Assembly: GCA_045643185.1 (NCBI GenBank)
Contig: JAZUKH010000216.1
Location: 1 to 25,175, forward strand
Source of the DNA: RGIG464 sp045643185
GTDB lineage: Bacteria; Myxococcota_A; Bradymonadia; UBA4248
Reading direction: 5' to 3'
Length of the DNA stretch: 25,175 nucleotides
Position 1 is the stretch's first letter; each line of letters opens with the position of its first letter. Of this stretch, positions 1 through 8,262 are shown in pieces. The notes beneath the pieces are model-generated. The model ran no database searches, had not been told where the DNA came from, and worked only from the letters and a program-made list of their open reading frames with translations. Both the position numbers and the translations under genes were made by a program.

Positions 1-72
1 CCTCGACCAGTGTGTGCTGCAACACCGCGCGACAAAGGCGCGCGGGCACCTCGGCTAAGCTGTAACCGAAAA
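1..72. other. 5' edge, no gene assigned
   Basis: This short stretch may hold the last codons of an upstream + strand gene, because all three forward frames are open at the edge and close at about 58, 65 and 102. Nothing is long enough to recognise or to choose between frames. A GC-rich CGCGCG-containing segment around 27-45 is followed by AT-rich promoter-like DNA. Confidence 0.2.
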
Positions 73-101
73 TTCACAAATCACCCATTTTATGGTATAT
101 A
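73..101 (+). promoter_or_regulatory. Sigma70-like promoter of the first Cys-rich lipoprotein gene
   Basis: TTCACA at 73-78 (five of six matches to the -35 consensus) is followed by a 17-base spacer and TATATA at 96-101. Transcription would start near 108. That places the upstream in-frame start at 103 outside the transcript and supports translation from the ATG at 190, with a leader of about 80 bases. Confidence 0.5.
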
Positions 102-189
102 GATGCTCGGAATTTTTCGTAAATTGGACGCCCATTTCGATTTTAAGACGAATGAAGCCCTCGATATTGGCTTTGACCTGGAGGTTCGT

Positions 190-3100
190 ATGAACAAACG
201 TCTTTTTGCTCTACTGATTGCGGCAAGTCTGAGTTCAGGCTGTACGCTCGAGACACTGTGTTCGAGCGGCACGATGCGCTGCATGGACAACGACGCCAAC
301 AAGGGCATTCTGGAATATTGCATTGACGGATTTTGGGACGAAAATACGGACACGTGTCCGAGCTCGTGCAACGCAGACAGTCTATTTTGCGGATCGTGTA
401 TCAACACGACGAAGATCTGTCAGAATGACCAGGAGCAGATCTGCGAGAGCGGTGCCTTCGGTGAACCGGTCGACTGCGAGTTTGGCTGTCACATCGACAC
501 CATCAGCTGCAATGAATGCGAGACCGATGTGTGCCGGGACGGCGCTTTTTATACGTGTAACAGCGGCGTTCTCGAAAAGAACGAAACATGCGACTACGGC
601 TGCAACGCCGAAGGCACTGCCTGCGCACGTTGCAGCGACGGCATGATGCAATGCGCCAACACCAACCAGGTCCAAGTCTGCGACGGCAATGCCTGGCTCG
701 AAGCGATCGACTGCGAAGAAGGCACGATCTGCTCCAACGGTGAATGCAAGGAAACCTGCGACGATGGCGCCATACTGTGTTCGGATGGCGTGATCATGCT
801 CTGTAGCGAAGGCAGCTGGGAAAAGCTGATGGCCTGCGACACGAACCTGTGCAAAAACAGCACGGAATGCGCCGAATGCAAAGACGACGAGAATTCGTGT
901 ACCGACGACGCGCACAGTCACAAAGGCACGTATTCTCACTGCGTTTCGGGCAAATTATACGTCAGTGACTGCCAAGACACGCTTCACCACGACGTTTCGT
1001 GCCATAACGAAAGCTGCGGCGGCTGCCTGAACGGCAGTCAAAAGTGCGAATCAGGCTTCGCGTATGTGTGCGAAAACGGCACGTGGTCGGATGGCCTGTT
1101 CTGCGAATTTGGCTGCGACAACGACGACCTGAAGTGCAGTACCAAAGGCGAATGTCGAGGCGGCGAAACCAAGTGTGAAGACAACGCGCTGTACCTGTGC
1201 AACGCTGGTCACTGGAGCCGTGGCATGGCGTGCGACCAGGGCTGCGACAGCGTCGGCAAAGAATGCGCCAAATCAGATGAGGCCGAATGCGCGTCCGGCT
1301 CACGCTGCGTCGACGGCAGCAAGTACGTCTGTCAGGACGGTAAGTGGACGTTCACACAAACTTGTGGCTATGGCTGCGACCTGACGGGCAATGGCTGCGC
1401 CGCACCGCCGGAATGCTCCGAAGGTCAGAGCGAATGCACCGACGGCATCTACCGCGCCTGCCACTACGGCACTTGGGGAACGAGTCAGCCGTGCGCAAAT
1501 TACGCCTCCTGCGCCAGCGCCACAACCTGCGGCGAATGTCAGAACGACGCGGTCATCTGCACCAATAATTACGCCAAACGCTGCGTCAACGGACACTGGA
1601 AGGTCGAAGCTGAATGCCCATACGGCTGCAACAACACAGGCACTGCCTGTATCGCCGCGCCCCCAGTCTGCAACGCAGGTGACCGTCAATGCGTCGAAGG
1701 CGGCGGCGCCTCCTACATGCAGACCTGCGCCGACGGCGGTTGGAAAAAGGCTGAAAACTGCGTCAATGCTTCCTGCAACGGCAACCAGTGCGGTCAGTGC
1801 GTCAACGGAAAATCGCGATGCATTAACGGCCACATGGAAAACTGCAATAACGCCTCTTGGGAATACGCTTCGGCATGCTCATACGGCTGTAATGACAAAA
1901 ACACAGCCTGTTTACCCAGCCCGCCCTCCTGCAGCAAGTCCCAGCATTGTTTATCCAACGGAAACGACGGTATCGGACGCGTCAATGTCTGCCGAGATGG
2001 CAGCTGGGTCGAAAATGAATCGTGCGTCAACAAATCTTGCAACAAAGACGGCACCGCCTGCGGCGTTTGCAAAAATGACATGTACAACGGCATTTGTTCC
2101 GCCGGAGCCACAAAGATCTGCAACAATGGCGCCTGGATGTCCTATACCTGTCCTTACGGCTGTAATGACAAAGGCACCGGATGCCTCATGTCCCCGCGCA
2201 AGTGCAATAAAGGCGCAACGCTCTGCACCAATGCCGACAACGGTCTTGGCCAGTATCAGTCCTGCGTCGATGGTCAGTGGTCCAGCACCAAGTCGTCCTG
2301 CAATGCCGTGTCGTGCCACAGCAACGAATGCGGTGAATGCAAAAACGGCACTCTCAGCGGAAACTGCAACAACGGCGGACTCAAAGAGTGCAACAACGGC
2401 ATTTGGGGATCCAAGAGCTGTTCGTATGGCTGTACCGATGACGGCAAGGCATGCCTGATCAGTCACCCAGTTTGTAATAAAGGCGGAACTCAATGCTCCG
2501 ACAACAGCAGCGGCATCGGCCAGCTCAAGACCTGCACGGACGGACAATGGCCGAGCAACACCACGTCATGCAGCACCACATCCTGTCACGGTTCCAGCTG
2601 CGGCGAATGCAAAAACGGCGCGATCACAGGAAACTGCAATAACGGAGGCCTTAAAGAATGCTCAAACGGCGTCTGGGGCGCTAAATATTGCTCTTATGGA
2701 TGCACCGACGACGGCAAAGGCTGTCTGGGCTCACACAGGGTCTGCAACGTGGGCGCAACCACCTGCTCAGACAATGCGAGCGGCATTGGTCAACTCAAAA
2801 CTTGTAAAGACGGACAATGGCCGAGCAACACCACGTCATGCAATTCCGTCTCGTGTCATAGCAATGAATGCGGCGTCTGCAAAAACGGCGCGATCACAGG
2901 AAACTGCAACAACGGCGGACTCAAAGAATGCGTCAATGGCGCGTGGACTCCGAAATCTTGTTCCTATGGTTGCACCGACGATGGGAGTGGCTGTCTGGGC
3001 AGTCCGGCGACCTGTGCCAAAGGCTCGACGACCTGCTCCAACAACGCAAGCGGCATCGGCATGCAAAAGTCCTGTATCAATGGACAGATGTCGGGCGAAA

Positions 3101-4089
3101 CCTCATGCGGTTCCGTCTCGTGCCATAGCAACGCCTGCGGCAGCTGCAAAAACGGCGCGATCAGCGGAAACTGCAACAACGGCGGACTCAAAGAATGCGT
3201 CAATGGGGCATGGTCTTCCAAGTCTTGTTCCTATGGTTGCACCGACGATGGCAGTGGCTGTCTGGGCAGTCCGGCAACCTGTACCAAAGGCTCGACGACC
3301 TGCTCCAACAACGCAAGCGGTATCGGCATGAAAAAGTCCTGTATCAATGGACAGATGTCGGGCGAAACCTCATGCGGTTCCGTCTCGTGCCATGGCAGCA
3401 CCTGCGGCAGCTGCAAGAATGGGGCGATCAGCGGAAATTGCAACAGCGGCGGACTCCAAGAATGCTCAAACGGCGCCTGGGGCGCTAAATACTGCTCCTA
3501 TGGCTGCACCGACGACGGCAAAGGCTGTCTAGGCTCACCCAGAGCCTGCAACGTGGGCGCAACCTCCTGTTCCAACAACGGGAGTGGTATCGGCATGCAC
3601 AAGTCCTGTGTCAACGGCCAATGGACGGGCGAATCGTCATGCGGTTCCGTCTCATGCCATGGCAGCGCCTGCGGCAGCTGCAAGAATGGGTCGATCAGCG
3701 GAAACTGCAACAGCGGTGGACTCAAGGAATGCCTCAATGGTGCATGGTCTTCGAAATCTTGTTCCTATGGCTGTACCGATAACGGCAGTGGCTGCTTAGG
3801 CAGTCCAGCAGTCTGTTCCAAAGGTGCAACCTCCTGCTCCAACAACGCGAGCGGCATTGGCCAGGTCAAATCCTGTCACGACGGTCAGTGGGGTTCCGCC
3901 TCGTCTTGTAGCACCAAATCATGCAACAAAGCCGGTACAGCCTGCGGCGAGTGTAAGAATGGCTCCAAATCATGTTCCGGTTCCAGCTACAAGACGTGCA
4001 CCAATGGCGCATGGAGCACGAGCTCATGCTCTTATGGCTGTCGAAAAGACGGCACTGGTTGCCGATCCTCCGGCACCGATCCCAACTAA
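190..4089 (+). CDS. Giant cysteine-rich repeat lipoprotein, paralog 1
   Basis: A predicted secreted lipoprotein of 1299 aa; I do not recognise a named family. The ATG at 190 is chosen over an in-frame start at 103 because GGAGGT lies 5 bases before it and a hydrophobic leader follows at once, ending in LSSGC with lipid Cys18 (Ser at -3 is slightly atypical). The mature protein is a chain of Cys-rich modules built around C-x-NG-x-W, C-x-YGC-x(5)-C and CG-x-C-x-NG motifs. The N-terminal half has divergent modules; from about residue 744 there are six near-identical 89-90 aa units plus a partial last one. A typical unit has 12 cysteines, an even number suiting disulfide bonding outside the cytoplasm. 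Function is unknown; surface adhesion, a protease-resistant coat or contact with prey or neighbours are inferences. It is the first of three tandem paralogs. Confidence 0.9.
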   Translation: MNKRLFALLIAASLSSGCTLETLCSSGTMRCMDNDANKGILEYCIDGFWDENTDTCPSSCNADSLFCGSCINTTKICQNDQEQICESGAFGEPVDCEFGCHIDTISCNECETDVCRDGAFYTCNSGVLEKNETCDYGCNAEGTACARCSDGMMQCANTNQVQVCDGNAWLEAIDCEEGTICSNGECKETCDDGAILCSDGVIMLCSEGSWEKLMACDTNLCKNSTECAECKDDENSCTDDAHSHKGTYSHCVSGKLYVSDCQDTLHHDVSCHNESCGGCLNGSQKCESGFAYVCENGTWSDGLFCEFGCDNDDLKCSTKGECRGGETKCEDNALYLCNAGHWSRGMACDQGCDSVGKECAKSDEAECASGSRCVDGSKYVCQDGKWTFTQTCGYGCDLTGNGCAAPPECSEGQSECTDGIYRACHYGTWGTSQPCANYASCASATTCGECQNDAVICTNNYAKRCVNGHWKVEAECPYGCNNTGTACIAAPPVCNAGDRQCVEGGGASYMQTCADGGWKKAENCVNASCNGNQCGQCVNGKSRCINGHMENCNNASWEYASACSYGCNDKNTACLPSPPSCSKSQHCLSNGNDGIGRVNVCRDGSWVENESCVNKSCNKDGTACGVCKNDMYNGICSAGATKICNNGAWMSYTCPYGCNDKGTGCLMSPRKCNKGATLCTNADNGLGQYQSCVDGQWSSTKSSCNAVSCHSNECGECKNGTLSGNCNNGGLKECNNGIWGSKSCSYGCTDDGKACLISHPVCNKGGTQCSDNSSGIGQLKTCTDGQWPSNTTSCSTTSCHGSSCGECKNGAITGNCNNGGLKECSNGVWGAKYCSYGCTDDGKGCLGSHRVCNVGATTCSDNASGIGQLKTCKDGQWPSNTTSCNSVSCHSNECGVCKNGAITGNCNNGGLKECVNGAWTPKSCSYGCTDDGSGCLGSPATCAKGSTTCSNNASGIGMQKSCINGQMSGETSCGSVSCHSNACGSCKNGAISGNCNNGGLKECVNGAWSSKSCSYGCTDDGSGCLGSPATCTKGSTTCSNNASGIGMKKSCINGQMSGETSCGSVSCHGSTCGSCKNGAISGNCNSGGLQECSNGAWGAKYCSYGCTDDGKGCLGSPRACNVGATSCSNNGSGIGMHKSCVNGQWTGESSCGSVSCHGSACGSCKNGSISGNCNSGGLKECLNGAWSSKSCSYGCTDNGSGCLGSPAVCSKGATSCSNNASGIGQVKSCHDGQWGSASSCSTKSCNKAGTACGECKNGSKSCSGSSYKTCTNGAWSTSSCSYGCRKDGTGCRSSGTDPN
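2419..4029 (+). repeat. Intragenic tandem repeat array, TDDG type (period 267-270 bp)
   Basis: The Cys codon opening the CSYGCTDDG motif recurs at 2419, 2689, 2959, 3226, 3493 and 3760, with a diverged CSYGCRKDG copy at 4027. Spacings are 270, 270, 267, 267, 267 and 267 bases. Long stretches of neighbouring units are almost identical at DNA level, especially the units beginning at 2959 and 3226. Units alternate between an AKYC...GKGCLGS form and an SKSC...GSGCLGSP form, suggesting duplication of blocks larger than one unit. Confidence 0.93.
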
Positions 4090-4121
4090 TTAAGTTTCAT
4101 TTCACTTTCCAACTTAACGAT

Positions 4122-4147
4122 GACGTTGCGGCTACGCCCGCAGCGTC
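4122..4147 (+). other. Hairpin between Cys-rich paralogs 1 and 2
   Basis: GACGTTGCGG at 4122-4131 pairs with CCGCAGCGTC at 4138-4147 around a 6-base loop, with one G-U wobble. Only TTG and then ATCTATT follow, so it lacks a proper T-run. It may be a weak terminator or an mRNA stabilising stem. A second, weaker inverted repeat, TTAAGTT/AACTTAA, lies at 4090-4096 and 4111-4117. Confidence 0.4.
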
Positions 4148-4172
4148 TTGATCTATTAGCCCCCCACTGAAC

Positions 4173-7100
4173 ATGAAAACGAAACCTCAAATCTGGATCA
4201 TTCTCACCGCGCTTGCGTCCATGACCGGGTGTACACTCGAAACCCTGTGTTCGAGCGGCACGATGCGCTGTATGGACAATGACGCGAACAAAGGCATTTT
4301 GGAATATTGCATCGACGGCTTTTGGGACGAAAATACGGACACATGTCCGAGTTCCTGTGATGCCGAAAGTCTTTTCTGTGGTTCGTGCACCAATACGACA
4401 AAAATTTGTCAAAATGACCAGGAGCAGGTCTGTGAGAACGGTGCCTTCAGCGAACCGGTCGACTGCAAATTTGGTTGCCACAGCGACACGATCAGCTGCA
4501 AAGAGTGCGAGACTGACGTGTGTCTGAACGGTCAATTTTCGACGTGCAGCAGCGGTGTGCTCGAAAATAGCGAAACGTGTGCCTACGGCTGTAACGCCGA
4601 GGGCACCGCATGTGCGCTGTGTACCGACGGCATGACCCAGTGCGCAGGCACCAACCGCGTTCAGGCCTGCGACGCAAACACGTGGCTCGACCCGATCGAC
4701 TGCGAAGAAGGCATGATCTGCTCCAACGGCGAATGCAAGGAAACCTGTGATGACGGCGAAGTGCTGTGTACAGACGGCGTCATCATGCTGTGCAGCGAAG
4801 GCAAATGGGAAAACCTGATGACCTGCGACACGAACCTGTGCAAAAACAACACGGAATGCGCAGAATGCGCAGACGACAAGGATTCGTGCACCAACGACAC
4901 GCACAGTCACAAAGGCACGTATTCCCACTGCGTTTCGGGCAAACTCTACACCAGTGATTGCCAGGACACGCAGCATAATGCCGTCTCGTGTCATAACGAA
5001 AGCTGCGGTGGCTGCCTGAACGGCAGTCAAAAGTGCGAATCGGGTTTTGCGTATGTATGCGAAAACGGCGCGTGGTCAGAAGGCCTGTTCTGCGAATTTG
5101 GCTGTGACAGTGATGACCTAGCGTGCAACGTCGAAGGCGAATGTCGAAGCGGCGAAACCAAGTGTGAAGACAACGCACTGTACCTTTGTAATGCCGGCCA
5201 CTGGAGTCGTGGCCTATCGTGCGACCTGGGCTGTGACAGCGTCGGCAAAGAATGCGCCAAATCGAATGAGGCCGAATGCACCGACGGTTCACGCTGCGTC
5301 GACGGCAGCAAATACGTCTGTCAGGACGGTAAGTGGACGTTCACACAAACCTGTGGCTACGGCTGCAATCTAACCAACAATGACTGTGCGGCACCGCCTG
5401 AATGCACCGACGGACAGAGCGAATGCACCGACGGCGTTTACCGATCATGCCATTATGGCTCGTGGAGCACAAGCCAACCATGCGCCAACTACGCTTCCTG
5501 CGCCAACGCCACGACCTGCGGCGAATGCAAAAATGACGCAGTCATCTGCACCAACAACTATGCCAAACGCTGCGTCAACGGACACTGGCAAGTCCAGGCT
5601 GAGTGCCAGTATGGCTGCAACAACACGGGCACAGCCTGCGTCACCAAGCCGCCCGTCTGCCAAAACGGCGAGCGTCAATGCGTTGAAAGCGGTAACTCCG
5701 CCTACATGCAGACCTGTGCCAACGGCGACTGGAACAAGGCTGAAAACTGCGTCAACGCCTCCTGTAACGGCAAAGAGTGCGGTCAATGCCTCAATGGCAA
5801 GACCCGCTGCACCAATGATCGTCAGGAAACCTGTAAAAACGCGGTCTGGCAATTCGAAATGTCCTGCATGTACGGCTGTAATGACAAAAATACAGCCTGT
5901 TTGCAAACAGCCCCCAAATGCAGCAAATCCCAGAATAGTTGTCACAACGGAAACGACGGTATTGGCCGCGCCAACGCCTGCCACGATGGTATCTGGGTTG
6001 AAAACGAAACCTGCGTCAACAAGTCTTGCAACAAAGACGGCACCGCCTGCGGCGTTTGCAAAGATGACACCTATAATGGCATCTGCACAGCCAATACGAC
6101 GAAGATCTGTCACAACGGTGCCTGGACTTCCTATACCTGTCCTTATGGCTGTAATGATAACGGCACCGGTTGCCTGACCACCCCACGCAAGTGCAACAAA
6201 GGCGCTACGCTCTGCACCAACAACGACAACGGAATAGGTCAGTATCAATCCTGCGTCGATGGTCAGTGGACGAGCACCAAGTCCTCGTGCAACAATGCAT
6301 CCTGCAATGGCAATATGTGCGGTGAATGCAAAAACGGAGATGTTTCCAGCACATGCAGTGACGGCGCCATTCAGGAATGCGTCAACGGCAAATGGACAAA
6401 ACATATCTGTTCATACGGCTGCAACGACGCCAACAATGGCTGCATCAACACACCGCCGTCGTGCAGCAAAGGCTCGACCTGGTGTAACGAATCGAATGAT
6501 ATTGGCCAAGTCAAAACCTGTCACGATGGCCAATGGAGCGCTACGACTTCATGCGGAAACGTCTCATGCAACAGCAGCGGCACCGATTGCGGTGTCTGTA
6601 AAAACGGTTCTTTAAACAACTCGTGCAACAACGGCGCCATTCAGGAATGCAGCAACGGCGCATGGACAAAACACCCGTGTCCATACGGTTGTAACGACGC
6701 CAACAATGGCTGTATCAACACACCGCCGTCGTGCAGCAAAGGCTCGACCTGGTGTACCGAATCTAACGGTATCGGCCAGGTCAAATCCTGCCACGATGGT
6801 CAATGGGGCGCAACGACTTCATGCGGAAGCGACTCATGCAACAGCAGCGGCACCGAATGCGGCGTCTGTAAAGACGGCACATACAACAACGTTTGTAGCT
6901 CAGGTGCCATCAAGGAATGCAGCAACGGCGCATGGAAAGATCATCCATGTCCATACGGCTGCAACGATGCCAACAATGGCTGTATCAACACACCGCCGTC
7001 GTGCAGCAAAGGCGCGACCTGGTGTACCGACTCGAACAATATCGGTCAGGTCAAATCCTGTCACGACGGGCAGTGGGGCGCTACAAGTTCGTGCGGAAGC

Positions 7101-7805
7101 GTCTCATGCAACGGCACCAGTTGCGGCGCCTGTAAAAATGGCGCTTTGAGCAGCTCGTGCAGCAACGGCGCCATTCAGGAATGCCAAAACGGCGCATGGA
7201 AAAGTCACCCGTGTCCATACGGCTGCAACGATGCCAACAATGGCTGTATCAACACACCGCCGTCGTGCAGCAAAGGCGCGACCTGGTGTACCAACTCGAA
7301 CAATATCGGCCAGGTGAAATCCTGTCACGACGGGCAGTGGGGCTCAACGACTTCGTGCGGAAGCGTCTCATGCAATGGCACCAGTTGCGGTTCCTGTAAA
7401 AATGGCTCTTTGAGCAGCTCGTGCAGCAATGGCGCCATTAAGGAATGCAGCAACGGCGTATGGAAAGATCACCAGTGTCCATACGGCTGCAACGACGCCA
7501 ACACTGGCTGTATCAACACCGCGCCGTCATGCAGCAAAGGCGCGACCTGGTGCAGCAACTCTAACAATATCGGCCAGGTCAAATCCTGTCACGATGGCCA
7601 GTGGGGCTCAACGACTTCGTGCGGAACGGTTTCATGCAACAGCAGCGGCACCGGTTGCGGCGCCTGTAAAAACGGCACAGTATCCTGCTTTAATGGCAAT
7701 GTACAAACCTGTAAAAGCGGTGCCTGGGAAGTCACCCAGTATTGCCACTACGGTTGTCGCAAATCGACACCGACCTGCAAATCGACCGGCAACGATAATA
7801 CCTGA
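4173..7805 (+). CDS. Giant cysteine-rich repeat lipoprotein, paralog 2
   Basis: A predicted lipoprotein of 1210 aa, clearly a tandem duplicate of the preceding gene. After a leader ending SMTGC (lipid Cys20), the first 40 or so mature residues (TLETLCSSGTMRC and on) are nearly identical between the two, and the N-terminal half aligns module for module. The C-terminal array differs: its units carry CPYGCNDANNGC and SCSKG-x-TWC-x(3)-N-x-IGQVKSCHDGQW in place of the TDDG type of paralog 1. The start at 4173 is the only one giving an intact lipoprotein signal; no strong Shine-Dalgarno is visible before it. The protein ends in a short CHYGC module and a polar tail. Role unknown; presumed envelope surface. 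It probably shares a transcript with its neighbours. Confidence 0.9.
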   Translation: MKTKPQIWIILTALASMTGCTLETLCSSGTMRCMDNDANKGILEYCIDGFWDENTDTCPSSCDAESLFCGSCTNTTKICQNDQEQVCENGAFSEPVDCKFGCHSDTISCKECETDVCLNGQFSTCSSGVLENSETCAYGCNAEGTACALCTDGMTQCAGTNRVQACDANTWLDPIDCEEGMICSNGECKETCDDGEVLCTDGVIMLCSEGKWENLMTCDTNLCKNNTECAECADDKDSCTNDTHSHKGTYSHCVSGKLYTSDCQDTQHNAVSCHNESCGGCLNGSQKCESGFAYVCENGAWSEGLFCEFGCDSDDLACNVEGECRSGETKCEDNALYLCNAGHWSRGLSCDLGCDSVGKECAKSNEAECTDGSRCVDGSKYVCQDGKWTFTQTCGYGCNLTNNDCAAPPECTDGQSECTDGVYRSCHYGSWSTSQPCANYASCANATTCGECKNDAVICTNNYAKRCVNGHWQVQAECQYGCNNTGTACVTKPPVCQNGERQCVESGNSAYMQTCANGDWNKAENCVNASCNGKECGQCLNGKTRCTNDRQETCKNAVWQFEMSCMYGCNDKNTACLQTAPKCSKSQNSCHNGNDGIGRANACHDGIWVENETCVNKSCNKDGTACGVCKDDTYNGICTANTTKICHNGAWTSYTCPYGCNDNGTGCLTTPRKCNKGATLCTNNDNGIGQYQSCVDGQWTSTKSSCNNASCNGNMCGECKNGDVSSTCSDGAIQECVNGKWTKHICSYGCNDANNGCINTPPSCSKGSTWCNESNDIGQVKTCHDGQWSATTSCGNVSCNSSGTDCGVCKNGSLNNSCNNGAIQECSNGAWTKHPCPYGCNDANNGCINTPPSCSKGSTWCTESNGIGQVKSCHDGQWGATTSCGSDSCNSSGTECGVCKDGTYNNVCSSGAIKECSNGAWKDHPCPYGCNDANNGCINTPPSCSKGATWCTDSNNIGQVKSCHDGQWGATSSCGSVSCNGTSCGACKNGALSSSCSNGAIQECQNGAWKSHPCPYGCNDANNGCINTPPSCSKGATWCTNSNNIGQVKSCHDGQWGSTTSCGSVSCNGTSCGSCKNGSLSSSCSNGAIKECSNGVWKDHQCPYGCNDANTGCINTAPSCSKGATWCSNSNNIGQVKSCHDGQWGSTTSCGTVSCNSSGTGCGACKNGTVSCFNGNVQTCKSGAWEVTQYCHYGCRKSTPTCKSTGNDNT
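6408..7745 (+). repeat. Intragenic tandem repeat array, NDANNGC type (period 264-270 bp)
   Basis: The Cys codon opening the C-x-YGCNDAN motif recurs at 6408, 6678, 6948, 7212 and 7476, with a diverged last copy (CHYGCRKS) at 7743. Spacings are 270, 270, 264, 264 and 267 bases. Units are far closer to each other than to the array in the upstream paralog. Confidence 0.92.
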
Positions 7806-7820
7806 TCCACTTCATGATCT

Positions 7821-7849
7821 GTGTGGCATGACGCTCATGCCACACTTTT
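7821..7849 (+). terminator. Strong hairpin after Cys-rich paralog 2
   Basis: GTGTGGCATGA at 7821-7831 and TCATGCCACAC at 7835-7845 form a perfect 11-bp stem with a 3-base loop, followed by TTTT at 7846-7849. It fits a rho-independent terminator or attenuator about 15 bases after the stop codon and 24 bases before the next start. Confidence 0.65.
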
Positions 7850-7872
7850 CTCACCCTTCACAAAACTGAATT

Positions 7873-8223
7873 ATGAAAATGAAACCTCAAATCTGGATCT
7901 TTATTTTAATGTTATTCGCCATGACGGGCTGCACGCTTGAAACCTTATGTGAAACAGGCGAGCGTCGCTGCATGAACGAGGGGAACGCTGGCATGCTTGA
8001 CGTCTGTGCCGACGGCTTTTGGGGCGACAAAACTGAATGTCCCAACGGCTACTCATGTAATGTCAACGGCACCTTCTGTGGGGAATGCACAAACGACAGC
8101 GTGTTTTGCGACAAAAACGCGGTCAAAAAGTGCGTCGAAGGCGTTTGGGAGACCGACCAAACCTGTCAGTCAGGTTGCGCAGAAGACAAGCAGCACTGTG
8201 CCGACCCGACGCCAGCCGAATAG
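7873..8223 (+). CDS. Miniature Cys-rich lipoprotein, paralog 3
   Basis: A 116-aa predicted lipoprotein that keeps the signature start of the two giant neighbours: MKMKPQIWIF leader, AMTGC lipobox (lipid Cys20), then TLETLC and a DGFWGDKTEC-type module. It goes on with one CGECTND...C-x-EGVWETDQTC-x-SGC module and stops at a short polar end (PTPAE). It has none of the C-terminal repeats. The family can therefore exist as a bare N-terminal unit, and this part may be the conserved functional or sorting portion. It could also be a truncated copy, but the clean stop and retained cysteines argue for a working gene. It converges with the protease gene downstream with only 39 bases between the stops. 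Confidence 0.85.
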   Translation: MKMKPQIWIFILMLFAMTGCTLETLCETGERRCMNEGNAGMLDVCADGFWGDKTECPNGYSCNVNGTFCGECTNDSVFCDKNAVKKCVEGVWETDQTCQSGCAEDKQHCADPTPAE

Positions 8224-8262
8224 ATTCCCCAACAAAAACGTGCTGACCCTGTCGACGGGCAT

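Noticed and set aside
103..189. N-terminal extension of the first Cys-rich lipoprotein
   Set aside because: The start at 103 lies upstream of the predicted transcription start and would put 29 charged residues before the signal peptide; the ATG at 190 has a good GGAGGT.
382..2547. Several long - strand open frames and overlapping + frames across the first Cys-rich gene
   Set aside because: They are Ala/Val/Phe-rich or Ser/Arg-rich shadows forced by the repetitive Cys codons of the real gene, with no start signals or recognisable domains.
2419..4029. Regularly spaced repeats considered as a CRISPR array
   Set aside because: The period is 267-270 bases, the whole unit is conserved and coding in one frame, and there are no short repeats separated by unique spacers.
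4086..5030. 314-aa - strand open frame
   Set aside because: It is antisense to the start of Cys-rich paralog 2, and the same shadow appears antisense to paralog 1 because the DNA is duplicated.
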